From NCBI GenBank assembly GCA_016719885.1, contig JADJYF010000008.1, positions 62,001 through 126,000 on the forward strand: 64,000 nucleotides of DNA, given 5' to 3'. The first letter of the stretch is position 1. The number at the start of each line of letters is the position of its first letter. Under the pieces are notes generated by a model. It saw only the letters and a program-made list of their open reading frames with translations. It did no database searches and had not been told where the DNA came from. This stretch comes from Pseudomonadota bacterium (GTDB lineage Bacteria; Pseudomonadota; Gammaproteobacteria; Ga0077536). The position numbers were made by a program, and so were the translations under genes. Positions 9,259 through 16,866 of the stretch are shown here, in pieces.

Positions 9259-10061
9259 CAGCGGTTGTCGCCGTCCAGCACGTTGCCGAGGATGCCGAGC
9301 AGCGAACCTTCCTCGCGACCGCCGGCGCCGGCGCGCGGTGCATAGGCCAGCACACGGCCGGCCAGGCGCGAGATTGGCAGCGACTGCATCCATACCTTGC
9401 CCGGCCCGCGCAGCGTGGCGAAGAACAGGCCCTCGCCACCGAAGATCGCCGACTTCAACTTGCCGACATACTGGATATCGAAATCGATGCTGGGCTGAAA
9501 GCCCACCACGCAGCCGGTGTCGACACGCAGCACTTCGCCCGGGCCGAGCGTGCGTTCGGCCAGCGTGCCGCCGGCATGCACGAAGGCCAGGCCGTTACCT
9601 TCGAGCTTCTGCATGATGAAGCCTTCGCCGCCGAACAGCGCGGTGCCGAGCTTGCGCTGAAAGGCGATGCCGAGACTCACGCCGCGCGCCGCGCACAGGA
9701 AGGCATCCTTCTGGCAGATGAAGGTGCCGCCCATTTCGGCGAGGTTGATGGGCACGATGCGGCCCGGGTAAGGCGCCGCGAACGCCACGCGACGCTTGAG
9801 CTGTGATTCGTTGTGATAAACCGTGGTGAACAGCGATTCACCGGTGATGAGGCGTTTGCCGGCGCCGAGCAGCTTGCCCATGAAGCCGCTGCAGTTGCTG
9901 GCCTGCGAACCGTCGCCGAACACGGTGTCCATCTCGACGCCGTCCTGCATCATCATCATGGCGCCGGCTTCGCCGATGGCGGCTTCGCCCGGGTCGAGTT
10001 CGATTTCGACGTACTGCATGTCGTCGCCAAAAATTTCGTAGTCGATGACGTCCATGGACAT
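9258..10061 (-). CDS. AIM24 family protein
   Basis: A 267-residue protein of the AIM24/TIGR00266 family, beta-rich with repeated Gly-containing segments and no signal peptide. It begins MSMDVIDYEIFGDDMQ, typical for the family, and contains the recurring GGEGF and GGEGLFF type strands. Bacterial members have no settled function; the mitochondrial namesake is linked to inner-membrane organisation. The start at 10061 has a GGAG 8 bp ahead; a second ATG at 10055 is less well placed. The gene overlaps the M48 peptidase start by the ATGA pattern, so the two are co-translated. Confidence 0.9.
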   Translation of the reverse strand: MSMDVIDYEIFGDDMQYVEIELDPGEAAIGEAGAMMMMQDGVEMDTVFGDGSQASNCSGFMGKLLGAGKRLITGESLFTTVYHNESQLKRRVAFAAPYPGRIVPINLAEMGGTFICQKDAFLCAARGVSLGIAFQRKLGTALFGGEGFIMQKLEGNGLAFVHAGGTLAERTLGPGEVLRVDTGCVVGFQPSIDFDIQYVGKLKSAIFGGEGLFFATLRGPGKVWMQSLPISRLAGRVLAYAPRAGAGGREEGSLLGILGNVLDGDNR

Positions 10062-10205
10062 GGATGACGCTCCGTAAACAATGAAAAGGGGCTGTATGGT
10101 GCGACGCCGGCGCGGGCACTTCAACGGTCGGCGCGACGCAATGCGACACAGGCCGACGCGAGCGTGCGCTGCCAGTGCCAGCGCTTTACGGCATACTGGC
10201 GGCGC

Positions 10206-11285
10206 ATGAGTTCCCCCCACGACGTCCTCTACCGCATCGACGGGCGCGCGCTGGCGCGCGGCCTGCTGCTGGTGGCGCTGGCCGTGGCCCTCGCCCATTT
10301 CACCACTTTCACCTACGTCGCGGCGCTGGGCCTGGATTACCTCGAGCGCGGCAACCAATGGTTGCGCCATGCCGCCATCCTCAAAGGTCATGCCGGCGAT
10401 CCGTGGCAATACCGCGTGCTCGCGCCCTACCTGTTGAAAAGCGTGATTGCCCTCGGCGAGGGTTTCGCGGTGCCCTACCCGCGCGCGCACGCGTTCATCT
10501 ACTTTCGCTACGCCCAGGACGTGGCGGTGCTGCTCGTCGCCTATGCCTATTACCGGAGTCTCAACTTGTCGACCGCGGCGGCGCTGCTCGGCATGGCCAT
10601 ACTGGCGTGGGGCATGAGCCATTCGAACTTCGACAGCGACCTCCAGTTCAACACGTTTTTCGATCTGTTGTTCTACCTGCTGGGGGGACTCGTGATCGTG
10701 CGTGGCTGGTGGCGCTGGCTGACGCCACTCGTGGTGCTGGCGGCCTTGAATCGCGAAACCAGCGGCTTCTTGCCGCTGTTGCTGCTGGCGGCGGCCTACG
10801 TCGCCACGCCGGTCAGTCGCTGGCGCGATGCGCTGCCGACCGTGGCCCTGGCGCTGGCCTGTTACATCGGTGTGTTGCTCGGCCTGCGCCTGCTGTACGG
10901 CGCCCAGGAACTGTTACTGCCCTACGCCCACCAGCCCGGTCTCGACATGCTGGCCTACAACCTGATGCGCGCGGTGACCTGGCAACAGGTGCTGGCCACC
11001 GTGAGCGTGATACCGCTGGTCGCGGCGCTCGGCTACCGCGCGTGGCCGCCGTCATTGCGCGCGTTTTTCTGGACCCTGGTGCCGCTGTGGCTGTTGATCC
11101 ACGCGCTGATGGCGGTGCTGGCGGAGACGCGCCTGCTGCTGGTGCCGCAGGCGCTGGTACTGATCCCGGCGGCGCTGTTCGCCTGCGGCGCGATCAACGT
11201 AACGCCGACAAACACCAAGCCGCCCGGCGCGCCGACGCGCCGTTCCTCACGCAAACGCGACGCGCGGCTCGACGCCGCCGACTGA
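10206..11285 (+). CDS. polytopic integral membrane protein of unknown function
   Basis: A 359-residue protein with about eight to ten predicted membrane helices and short loops. An early loop holds GDPWQYRVLAPYLL, and a later one has ALNRETSGFLPLLLL, the kind of Arg/Glu pair placed at membrane edges in GT-C-like or polymer-associated membrane proteins. No clear catalytic Asp-Glu motif after the first helix is seen, so a glycosyltransferase call is not made. The ATG at 10206 is preferred over the longer frame, whose 14 extra residues look non-coding. Its last 39 bp overlap the end of cysA on the other strand. Confidence 0.75.
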   Translation: MSSPHDVLYRIDGRALARGLLLVALAVALAHFTTFTYVAALGLDYLERGNQWLRHAAILKGHAGDPWQYRVLAPYLLKSVIALGEGFAVPYPRAHAFIYFRYAQDVAVLLVAYAYYRSLNLSTAAALLGMAILAWGMSHSNFDSDLQFNTFFDLLFYLLGGLVIVRGWWRWLTPLVVLAALNRETSGFLPLLLLAAAYVATPVSRWRDALPTVALALACYIGVLLGLRLLYGAQELLLPYAHQPGLDMLAYNLMRAVTWQQVLATVSVIPLVAALGYRAWPPSLRAFFWTLVPLWLLIHALMAVLAETRLLLVPQALVLIPAALFACGAINVTPTNTKPPGAPTRRSSRKRDARLDAAD

Positions 11286-12044
11286 GTTCGCCGGCGCGCT
11301 GCGCTCATCCCTGGCCCGCGGCAACGCGCCGTCCAGGAACTCACGCACGAAAGGCGTGGCCGGCTGCGCGCAAAGCTGCCGTGGCGAGCCCTGCTGCTCG
11401 ATGCGCCCGGCGTTCATCACCACCACCTGGTCCGCCACTTCCAGCGCCTCGTCGAGATCGTGGGTGACGAACAGGCTGGTGACATGCAGGGAGTCGTGCA
11501 GCTCGCGCAGCCAGCGCCGCAGCTCCTTGCGCACGCGCGCATCGAGCGCGCCGAAAGGTTCGTCCAGCAGCAGCACGCGCGGCTCGACCGCCAGCGCGCG
11601 CGCCAGCGCCACGCGTTGACGCTGACCGCCCGACAGCTGGCTGGGATAGCGCGCGCCGAGCTTGTCGAGTTGCACGAGGTGCAACAGCTCGTCGACGCGC
11701 GCCTTGATCACCGCCTTGGACGGCCGCTCGCGGCGCGCCCGCACGGTCAGCCCGAAGGCAATGTTGTCGCGCACCGTCATGTGCTTGAACAGCGCGTAGT
11801 GCTGGAACACGAAACCGATGCGGCGATCGCGCGCATGCACGGCGGTCATGTCCTCGCCGTCGAACAGGATGCGGCCGTGATCGGCCTGGTCTAGGCCCGC
11901 CACGATGCGCAGCAGCGTGGTCTTGCCGCAGCCCGACGGCCCGAGCAGCGCCACCAGGCCGCCGCTCGGCACTTCGAGACTGACGTCGTCCAGGGCATGG
12001 AAGCCGACGAAGTGTTTGCTGATGTTGTCGATGATGACGCTCAT
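11247..12044 (-). CDS. cysA: sulfate ABC transporter ATP-binding protein, short form
   Basis: ATPase of the sulfate/thiosulfate importer. Walker A GPSGCGKTT, signature LSGGQRQR, Walker B VLLLDEPFGALD and H-loop VTHDLDEA are all present, and the ALDARVRKELR segment is typical for CysA. The ATG at 12044 overlaps the cysW stop (ATGA). The product has 265 residues against about 350-365 for the usual CysA: the C-terminal regulatory (TOBE-like) domain is missing, and the protein ends shortly after the ABC core with an unconserved tail. It is the last gene of the sulfate operon. Its end overlaps the convergent membrane-protein gene by 39 bp. Confidence 0.92.
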   Translation of the reverse strand: MSVIIDNISKHFVGFHALDDVSLEVPSGGLVALLGPSGCGKTTLLRIVAGLDQADHGRILFDGEDMTAVHARDRRIGFVFQHYALFKHMTVRDNIAFGLTVRARRERPSKAVIKARVDELLHLVQLDKLGARYPSQLSGGQRQRVALARALAVEPRVLLLDEPFGALDARVRKELRRWLRELHDSLHVTSLFVTHDLDEALEVADQVVVMNAGRIEQQGSPRQLCAQPATPFVREFLDGALPRARDERSAPANSVGGVEPRVAFA

Positions 12045-12906
12045 GGTGTGGCTTCCCGGGTGAGGCTGGCGGCGCGCTCCGCGGCCGCGGCGCGCGCTTC
12101 GACGATGGATTTCAACAGCAGGGTGGCGAGCGCCAGCAGCATGAGGACCGATGCGCTGGCGAACGCCGCGACGAAGTTGTATTCGTTGTAGAGAATTTCG
12201 ACATGCAGGGGCAAGGTGTTGGTGAGACCGCGGATATGACCGCTGACCACCGACACCGCGCCGAACTCGCCCATCGCTCGTGCGTTGCACAGGATGACGC
12301 CATAGAGCAGCGCCCACTTGATGTTGGGCAGCGTCACCCGCCAAAAGGTCTGAAAGCCGCTCGCGCCCAGCGTCGCCGCCACTTCCTCCTCGTCCGTGCC
12401 CTGCTCCTGCATGACCGGAATGAGTTCACGCGCGACGAACGGAAACGTCACGAAGATGGTGGCGAGCACGATGCCGGGCACCGCGAAGATGACCTTGAGA
12501 TTGTGCTCGGCGAGCGTCGGCCCGAACCAGCCATGGGCGCCGAAGATCAACACGTAGATGAGGCCCGCGATCACCGGCGACACCGCGAACGGCAGATCGA
12601 TCAGCGAAATCAAAGCTGCTTGCCCTTGAATTCGAACTTGGCCACTGCCCACGCCGCGCATACGCCGAACACCAGGTTGGCCGGCACCGCGATGGCGGCG
12701 GCGAGCAAGGTCAGGCGCAGCGCGGCGAGGGTCTCGGCCTGCTGCAGCGCCGCCCACCACGGCGCGAAACCCTTGGCGAAGGCCTGGCCCACCACCACCG
12801 CCAGCGGCAATACCAGCACCACCGTGAGAAACGCACAGGCCAGCGCGATCAGCGCCAGGCGTACCCAACGCGGCTCGCTGACGGCGATGCCCGGCGCGAT
12901 ATTCAT
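12041..12906 (-). pseudogene. cysW: sulfate ABC transporter permease CysW, frameshifted
   Basis: The N-terminal half (start at 12906, MNIAPGIAVSEP) and the C-terminal half (LIDLPFAVSPVIAGL to the stop at 12041) are both clear CysW, but they are in different frames. The first frame runs into TGA at 12610-12612 after KFEFKGKQL; the second resumes with ISLIDLP at the same point. The span is 866 bp, one short of a multiple of three. Adding one T to the T-run at 12612-12614 (read on the minus strand) restores QLLISLIDLP, the expected family sequence, and gives 288 residues. All permease landmarks are otherwise intact, including EEVAATLGASG, NARAMGEFGAVSVVSG and NEYN. It overlaps cysT and cysA by ATGA. 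A sequencing or assembly error in a short homopolymer is as likely as a real mutation. Confidence 0.88.
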
Positions 12907-13811
12907 CGACGGTCTCCGGCACGGCGCGTCCACGCCTGCAACAGGTTGATGGCGAGCAGCATGACGAACGACGCCGTCAGCAAGGTCACGGCGATGGCGG
13001 TGGCGCCGGTGTAGTCGTATTGCTCGAGCTTGGTGATGATCAGCAGCGGCGCGATCTCCGACACCATCGGCATGTTGCCGGCGATGAAGATCACCGAGCC
13101 GTACTCGCCGATGCCGCGCGCAAAGGCCATCGCGAAGCCGGTCAGGAGCGGCGGCACCAGCACCGGCAGCACCACGCGCGCGAAAGTTTCGAGGCGCGTG
13201 GCGCCCAGCGTGGCCGCCGCTTCTTCGAATGCCGGCTCGAGGGTTTCCAGCACCGGCTGCACGGTGCGCACCACGAACGGCAGGCCGATGAACACCAGCG
13301 CCACCACGATGCCGAGCGGCGTGAAGGCGACCTTCAAACCGTGCGCGACGAGGTACTGGCCTATCCAGCCTTTCGGCGCGTACAGCGCGGTGAGCGCGAT
13401 GCCCGCCACCGCGGTCGGCAGCGCGAACGGCAGGTCGACCAGCGCGTCGAGCACGCGCCGGCCGGGAAAGCGATAACGCACCAGCACCCAGGTCACCAGC
13501 AGGCCGAACACCAGGTTGATGGCGGCCGCCAGCAGCGCGCAGCCGACACTGACACGGTAGGCGGCCAGCACGCGCGGCGCGGTGGCCGCCGCCCAGAACG
13601 CGTCCATGCCGAGCTGCAGGGATTTCACCAGGGTCGCCGACAGCGGGATGAGGACGATGAGGCTCAAGTAGAACAGGCTCACTCCCAGCGTCAGCCCGAA
13701 GCCGGGCAAGGCGCTGTGGCGACGAAAATGCTCGCGCCACGCGCGGCCGCGAAAGTACGCGCGGTTCAACCACGGTTGCGCGGCCGCGCTATCGCTGTTG
13801 GACAGACTCAT
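12903..13811 (-). CDS. cysT: sulfate ABC transporter permease CysT (CysU)
   Basis: A 302-residue inner-membrane permease with six predicted membrane helices and the ABC-importer loop around EEAAATLGATRLETF (EAA motif). The segments DLPFALPTAVAGIALT and FARGIGEYGSVIFIAGN are characteristic of CysT and MolB-type permeases. It pairs with CysW to form the channel for sulfate or thiosulfate. It follows the binding-protein gene by 22 bp and overlaps cysW by ATGA. Confidence 0.96.
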   Translation of the reverse strand: MSLSNSDSAAAQPWLNRAYFRGRAWREHFRRHSALPGFGLTLGVSLFYLSLIVLIPLSATLVKSLQLGMDAFWAAATAPRVLAAYRVSVGCALLAAAINLVFGLLVTWVLVRYRFPGRRVLDALVDLPFALPTAVAGIALTALYAPKGWIGQYLVAHGLKVAFTPLGIVVALVFIGLPFVVRTVQPVLETLEPAFEEAAATLGATRLETFARVVLPVLVPPLLTGFAMAFARGIGEYGSVIFIAGNMPMVSEIAPLLIITKLEQYDYTGATAIAVTLLTASFVMLLAINLLQAWTRRAGDRR

Positions 13812-13833
13812 GTTTCCGGGCCCGCCGCGGCGA

Positions 13834-14832
13834 CTAGGGATTGAGGAAGATCTGGTCGAACAGCGCGCCGTCGGCGAAGTGCGTGGCCTGCGCCTTCTTC
13901 CAGCCGCCGAACGCCTCGTCCACCGTCACGAAGCGGGTGTCCTTGAACGTGCCGCTGAATTTCGCCGCCACCTCGGCATCGCGCGGACGATAAAAATTGC
14001 GGCCCGCGATCTCCTGCCCTTCCTTGCTGTAGAGATAGTCGATGTAGGCCTGCGCGACCTTGAGCGCGCCATGGCGATCGGCGACCTTGGACACCACCGC
14101 CACCGGCGGCTCGGCGAGGATGCTCAAGGATGGCACCACGATTTCGAACTGCTCGGGACCGAGTTCCTTCTGCGCGAGGTAAGCTTCGTTCTCCCACGCC
14201 ACCAGCACGTCGCCAATGCCGCGTTCGACAAAGGTGGTGGTGGCGCCGCGCGCACCGGTGTCCAGCACCGCGACATTGCGGAACAGCTTGCCCACGAAGT
14301 CCTGCGCCGCGGCGTCACTGCCAAGCGTGTGCCTGGCGTAGGCCCAGGCCGCGAGATAGTTCCAGCGTGCGCCGCCCGAGGTCTTGGGATTGGGCGACAC
14401 CACGGAAACATCCTTGCGCACGAGATCGTCCCAGTCCTTGATGGCCTTGGGATTGCCCTTGCGCACCAACAGCACGATGGTCGAGGTGTAGGGCGAGCTG
14501 TTGTGGGGATAGGCCTTCTGCCAATCCTTGGCGAGCAGGCCGGACTTCTCGGCGATGGCGTCGATGTCGTAGGCCAGCGCCAGGGTCACGACATCCGCTT
14601 CCAGGCCATCGATGACGGCGCGCGCCTGCTTGCCCGAGCCGCCGTGGGACTGGTTGACGGTGACGGCTTCACCGCCTTGTGCCGCCCAATGCTTGGCGAA
14701 CGCCGCGTTGTACTCCTGGTAGAGCTCGCGGGTCGGGTCGTAGGAGACATTCAGCAAGGTAACGTCGGCGCGTGCCGCGCCGTTCAACAGCAGCGCCGCC
14801 AGCGCCACTACCTGGGTAAAAGATGTCTTCAT
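13834..14832 (-). CDS. periplasmic sulfate-binding protein
   Basis: A 332-residue solute-binding protein of the Sbp/CysP family with a signal peptide (cleavage probably after GAARA, about residue 22). Mature sequence starts DVTLLNVSYDPTRELYQEYN, the family hallmark, followed by NQSHGGSGKQARAVIDGL and SPNPKTSGGARWNYLAAW, which hold sulfate-contacting main-chain and Ser residues. It delivers sulfate to CysTWA. The ATG at 14832 has GAGGAG about 9 bp ahead. Whether it prefers sulfate (Sbp) or thiosulfate (CysP) is not decidable here, so no symbol is given. The gene follows the porin gene by 26 bp. Confidence 0.95.
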   Translation of the reverse strand: MKTSFTQVVALAALLLNGAARADVTLLNVSYDPTRELYQEYNAAFAKHWAAQGGEAVTVNQSHGGSGKQARAVIDGLEADVVTLALAYDIDAIAEKSGLLAKDWQKAYPHNSSPYTSTIVLLVRKGNPKAIKDWDDLVRKDVSVVSPNPKTSGGARWNYLAAWAYARHTLGSDAAAQDFVGKLFRNVAVLDTGARGATTTFVERGIGDVLVAWENEAYLAQKELGPEQFEIVVPSLSILAEPPVAVVSKVADRHGALKVAQAYIDYLYSKEGQEIAGRNFYRPRDAEVAAKFSGTFKDTRFVTVDEAFGGWKKAQATHFADGALFDQIFLNP

Positions 14833-14858
14833 GGTTGTGTGCTCCTCGCAGCGGGACA

Positions 14859-16427
14859 TCAATAGGCGACCTGGAAACGCGTGAACAGCACGCGTTCGGT
14901 TTCACGATCGAGCGGCGCGCGCGGGCTACCGCCGCCACCGCCGTTGAACCAGGTGTTCTCGTAGTCGACGTTGATCTTGAAATTGCGATTCAGATACCAG
15001 TTCACGCCCAGCGCCCACGCGCTGGCGCGCTGTGCGGACTGGCGCGGATCGGCAAAGGCGCTGCCTGCGCCGCTGGCGCTCACACCGCGAAAGCTGTCCT
15101 TGTCGATGGCAAGGTCGCTGACCCGCGCCACCACTTCCCACGCGCCCCAGGCGCCGGCCAGCGGATCGAAATTGCGTGACGGCTTGACGCCGCGATAGCT
15201 CGCATCCTCACCGGTCAGCACCCACAAGCCCTGCACTTGCCAGGCGTCATGGGCGAGGGTGTCGCGATGGGCGCCGAACGCGACTTCCTGGGCCGAGCGC
15301 ACGTATTCGCCGCTTAAGCCGAACTGGCGCCAATACCAGTAAGCCTGCGGCATGATGCGATAGCGGGTGCCGTCGGCGACCGTGGTATTGGCCAGCACCG
15401 TGGTCAGAGGCACGCTGACGGTCTTGCCGTCGGCGGCCACCACCTCGGTGCTGGCACTGGTGCTGCGATAGCGGAAGAAGCGCTGCTGACCGGGCGTCAG
15501 GTAACTGCCGAGCGCCGATGACACACTGTTCGACGCCAGCGAGAATTCCTCCTTGCCATAGCTGCCGGCGATGCCGAGCCCGAGGCCTTGCAGCGGTCCG
15601 TACCAGTTCTTGAACGGCAGCGCGAACACGCGGCCGACGAAGTCCTTGTCGTCGTTGTTGTCCGAGGCGCCGATGCTGGCGAGATCCTGCACGCCGTTGA
15701 ACGCACCGACCGTATAACTCAGTCGTTCGCCGAACAGGTCACCGCTCAGCACCACGCCGAAGTCGCGGTTGGGAACGAGATTGCGCGGCAGGCCGCGTTC
15801 CACGAACTCGAGTTCCGAGGCCGATGCCAGCTGCTCGAGACCGAGCGGCGTTTTCATCTTACCGAAGCCGATGCGCGCGAACGGAAACTGGCGCCACTCA
15901 CCGTAGCCGTCCTGCAGGCTCACGGCGCTGCTGGCGAAGTCCGCCATCAGGCGGTAATAGAAGTTCTTGTAGACCGTGCCTTCGATGATTGGCCGCACGC
16001 GCCGGAAGAGGTAGGTGTCGGTATCGTCGTCGGCATTGTCGGCGAGGTAGTAACGGCCATCGAACTGCACGTAGCCGCGCAACTTCATTTCGAAGTTGCC
16101 GTCGGGCGTGGTGACGGAGAGACCCTTGTCACCGAGCGCCACCAGCGGCGTCTTGACGCGGTTGGCGGCGGCCTCCTCGGCCTGCACTTCGAGACGACGT
16201 TCGATGGCGGCGACTTTCTGCGCGAGCGCCGGCTGCGCCGCTGGCGCAACGGCGGCGGGCGCCGCGTCCTGGCCCTGCGCGGCAAGAGCCGCTTCGAGTT
16301 GCAGCACGCGCGCCTTGAGCTCGGCGAGTTGCGCGGCAAGATCGGCGGGCGCCGGTGGCGCCTCGGCATGGGCCGGCGCCGCCAGCGCGAGGGCCAGTGC
16401 CACGAATGAGGAACGGAGTGACTTCAT
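14859..16427 (-). CDS. outer-membrane porin, OprO/OprP (phosphate-selective porin) family
   Basis: A 522-residue outer-membrane protein: signal peptide (about 1-22, ending APAHA), a short periplasmic coiled coil (about 25-75, LAAQLAELKARVLQLE), then a 16-stranded barrel typical of porin O/P proteins, beginning near YVQFDGRYY and ending in an aromatic-hydrophobic strand (FTRFQVAY). In the family a lysine-rich constriction selects anions. Its place between the small YezD-like gene and the sulfate-binding protein, in one leftward operon, suggests it admits sulfate or organosulfate through the outer membrane (inference). The ATG at 16427 was chosen because it begins the signal peptide. Confidence 0.9.
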   Translation of the reverse strand: MKSLRSSFVALALALAAPAHAEAPPAPADLAAQLAELKARVLQLEAALAAQGQDAAPAAVAPAAQPALAQKVAAIERRLEVQAEEAAANRVKTPLVALGDKGLSVTTPDGNFEMKLRGYVQFDGRYYLADNADDDTDTYLFRRVRPIIEGTVYKNFYYRLMADFASSAVSLQDGYGEWRQFPFARIGFGKMKTPLGLEQLASASELEFVERGLPRNLVPNRDFGVVLSGDLFGERLSYTVGAFNGVQDLASIGASDNNDDKDFVGRVFALPFKNWYGPLQGLGLGIAGSYGKEEFSLASNSVSSALGSYLTPGQQRFFRYRSTSASTEVVAADGKTVSVPLTTVLANTTVADGTRYRIMPQAYWYWRQFGLSGEYVRSAQEVAFGAHRDTLAHDAWQVQGLWVLTGEDASYRGVKPSRNFDPLAGAWGAWEVVARVSDLAIDKDSFRGVSASGAGSAFADPRQSAQRASAWALGVNWYLNRNFKINVDYENTWFNGGGGGSPRAPLDRETERVLFTRFQVAY

Positions 16428-16528
16428 AGGACCGATTCCATGACTTGGGGAGTGGGGTGATGACACTTCCGGTGGTCCGGTCAGCTACGGGTTGAAATCG
16501 ACAGCGCGGTCGGCGTGACGGGTCGCCG

Positions 16529-16708
16529 TCAAGCGGCGTTGCGGCCGTTGTCGGACGGCTCGGCGGGACGCAGCTTCTCGCGCTTTTCTATCTGCACGAT
16601 GCGGCCGTCGTGGATGCTTATCTCCACGGCGCCGTAACGAATGCTGGCAATGGCCTCGACGAGCAACGGGTCGAGGAGCCGCGAACGCGGATTGGTGGAA
16701 TTGCTCAC
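16529..16708 (-). CDS. YezD family (DUF2292) small protein
   Basis: A small protein with the compact DUF2292 pattern: LLVEAIASIRYGAVEISIHD followed by GRIVQIEKREKLR. Family function is unknown; members are often seen near sulfur-assimilation genes. The ATG at 16765 would give 78 residues, but its first codons lie inside the -24/-12 promoter described here, upstream of the expected transcript start. The in-frame GTG at 16708 (59 residues) is therefore preferred; AGAAGG lies 12 bp ahead of it, which is rather far. It is the first gene of the sulfate operon, 101 bp ahead of the porin. Confidence 0.8.
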   Translation of the reverse strand: MSNSTNPRSRLLDPLLVEAIASIRYGAVEISIHDGRIVQIEKREKLRPAEPSDNGRNAA

Positions 16709-16748
16709 GCCTTGCCCATGCCTTCTAATGCGATAGTTGAATAGCAAT

Positions 16749-16764
16749 TGCAGTTTTAGTGCCA
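16749..16764 (-). promoter_or_regulatory. sigma-54 (-24/-12) promoter of the sulfate-uptake operon
   Basis: On the minus strand the sequence reads TGGCACTAAAACTGCA. It matches the RpoN consensus (TGGCAC-N5-TTGCA) at all but one position and has the required 10 bp between the GG and GC pairs. The expected transcript start is near 16738, about 30 bp before the GTG of the YezD-like gene. A sigma-54 activator gene is divergent and adjacent. Promoter activity itself is inferred. Confidence 0.75.
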
Positions 16765-16782
16765 TTAAGAAATAATTCTTAA
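16765..16782. promoter_or_regulatory. 18-bp palindrome abutting the -24 element
   Basis: Arms TTAAGAA and TTCTTAA are separated by ATAA, a perfect inverted repeat in an AT-rich island. It touches the -24 element of the sigma-54 promoter, too close for a normal activator site, so it could bind a second regulator (repressor or CysB-like protein) or simply be AT-rich promoter DNA. Confidence 0.45.
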
Positions 16783-16825
16783 AGACAGTTGCTTATGAAC
16801 TTCCCGATCTCAAAGCCGTGATATG

Positions 16826-16848
16826 AAAATGGAAAACGTTTCTATTTT
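16826..16848. promoter_or_regulatory. candidate upstream activator site of the sigma-54 regulator
   Basis: Inverted repeat AAAATGGAAA - ACG - TTTCTATTTT, 10-nt arms with one mismatch. It lies 88-110 bp upstream of the predicted sulfate-operon transcript start, the usual distance for a dimeric or hexameric NtrC-type activator, and 18 bp ahead of the regulator's own ATG, where binding would also give autoregulation. Confidence 0.5.
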
Positions 16849-16866
16849 TTGCCGAAACCAGCATAT

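Noticed and set aside
16709..16765. Longer YezD-like start at 16765
   Set aside because: Its first codons are the sigma-54 promoter itself and lie upstream of the expected transcript start; GTG 16708 is more plausible.
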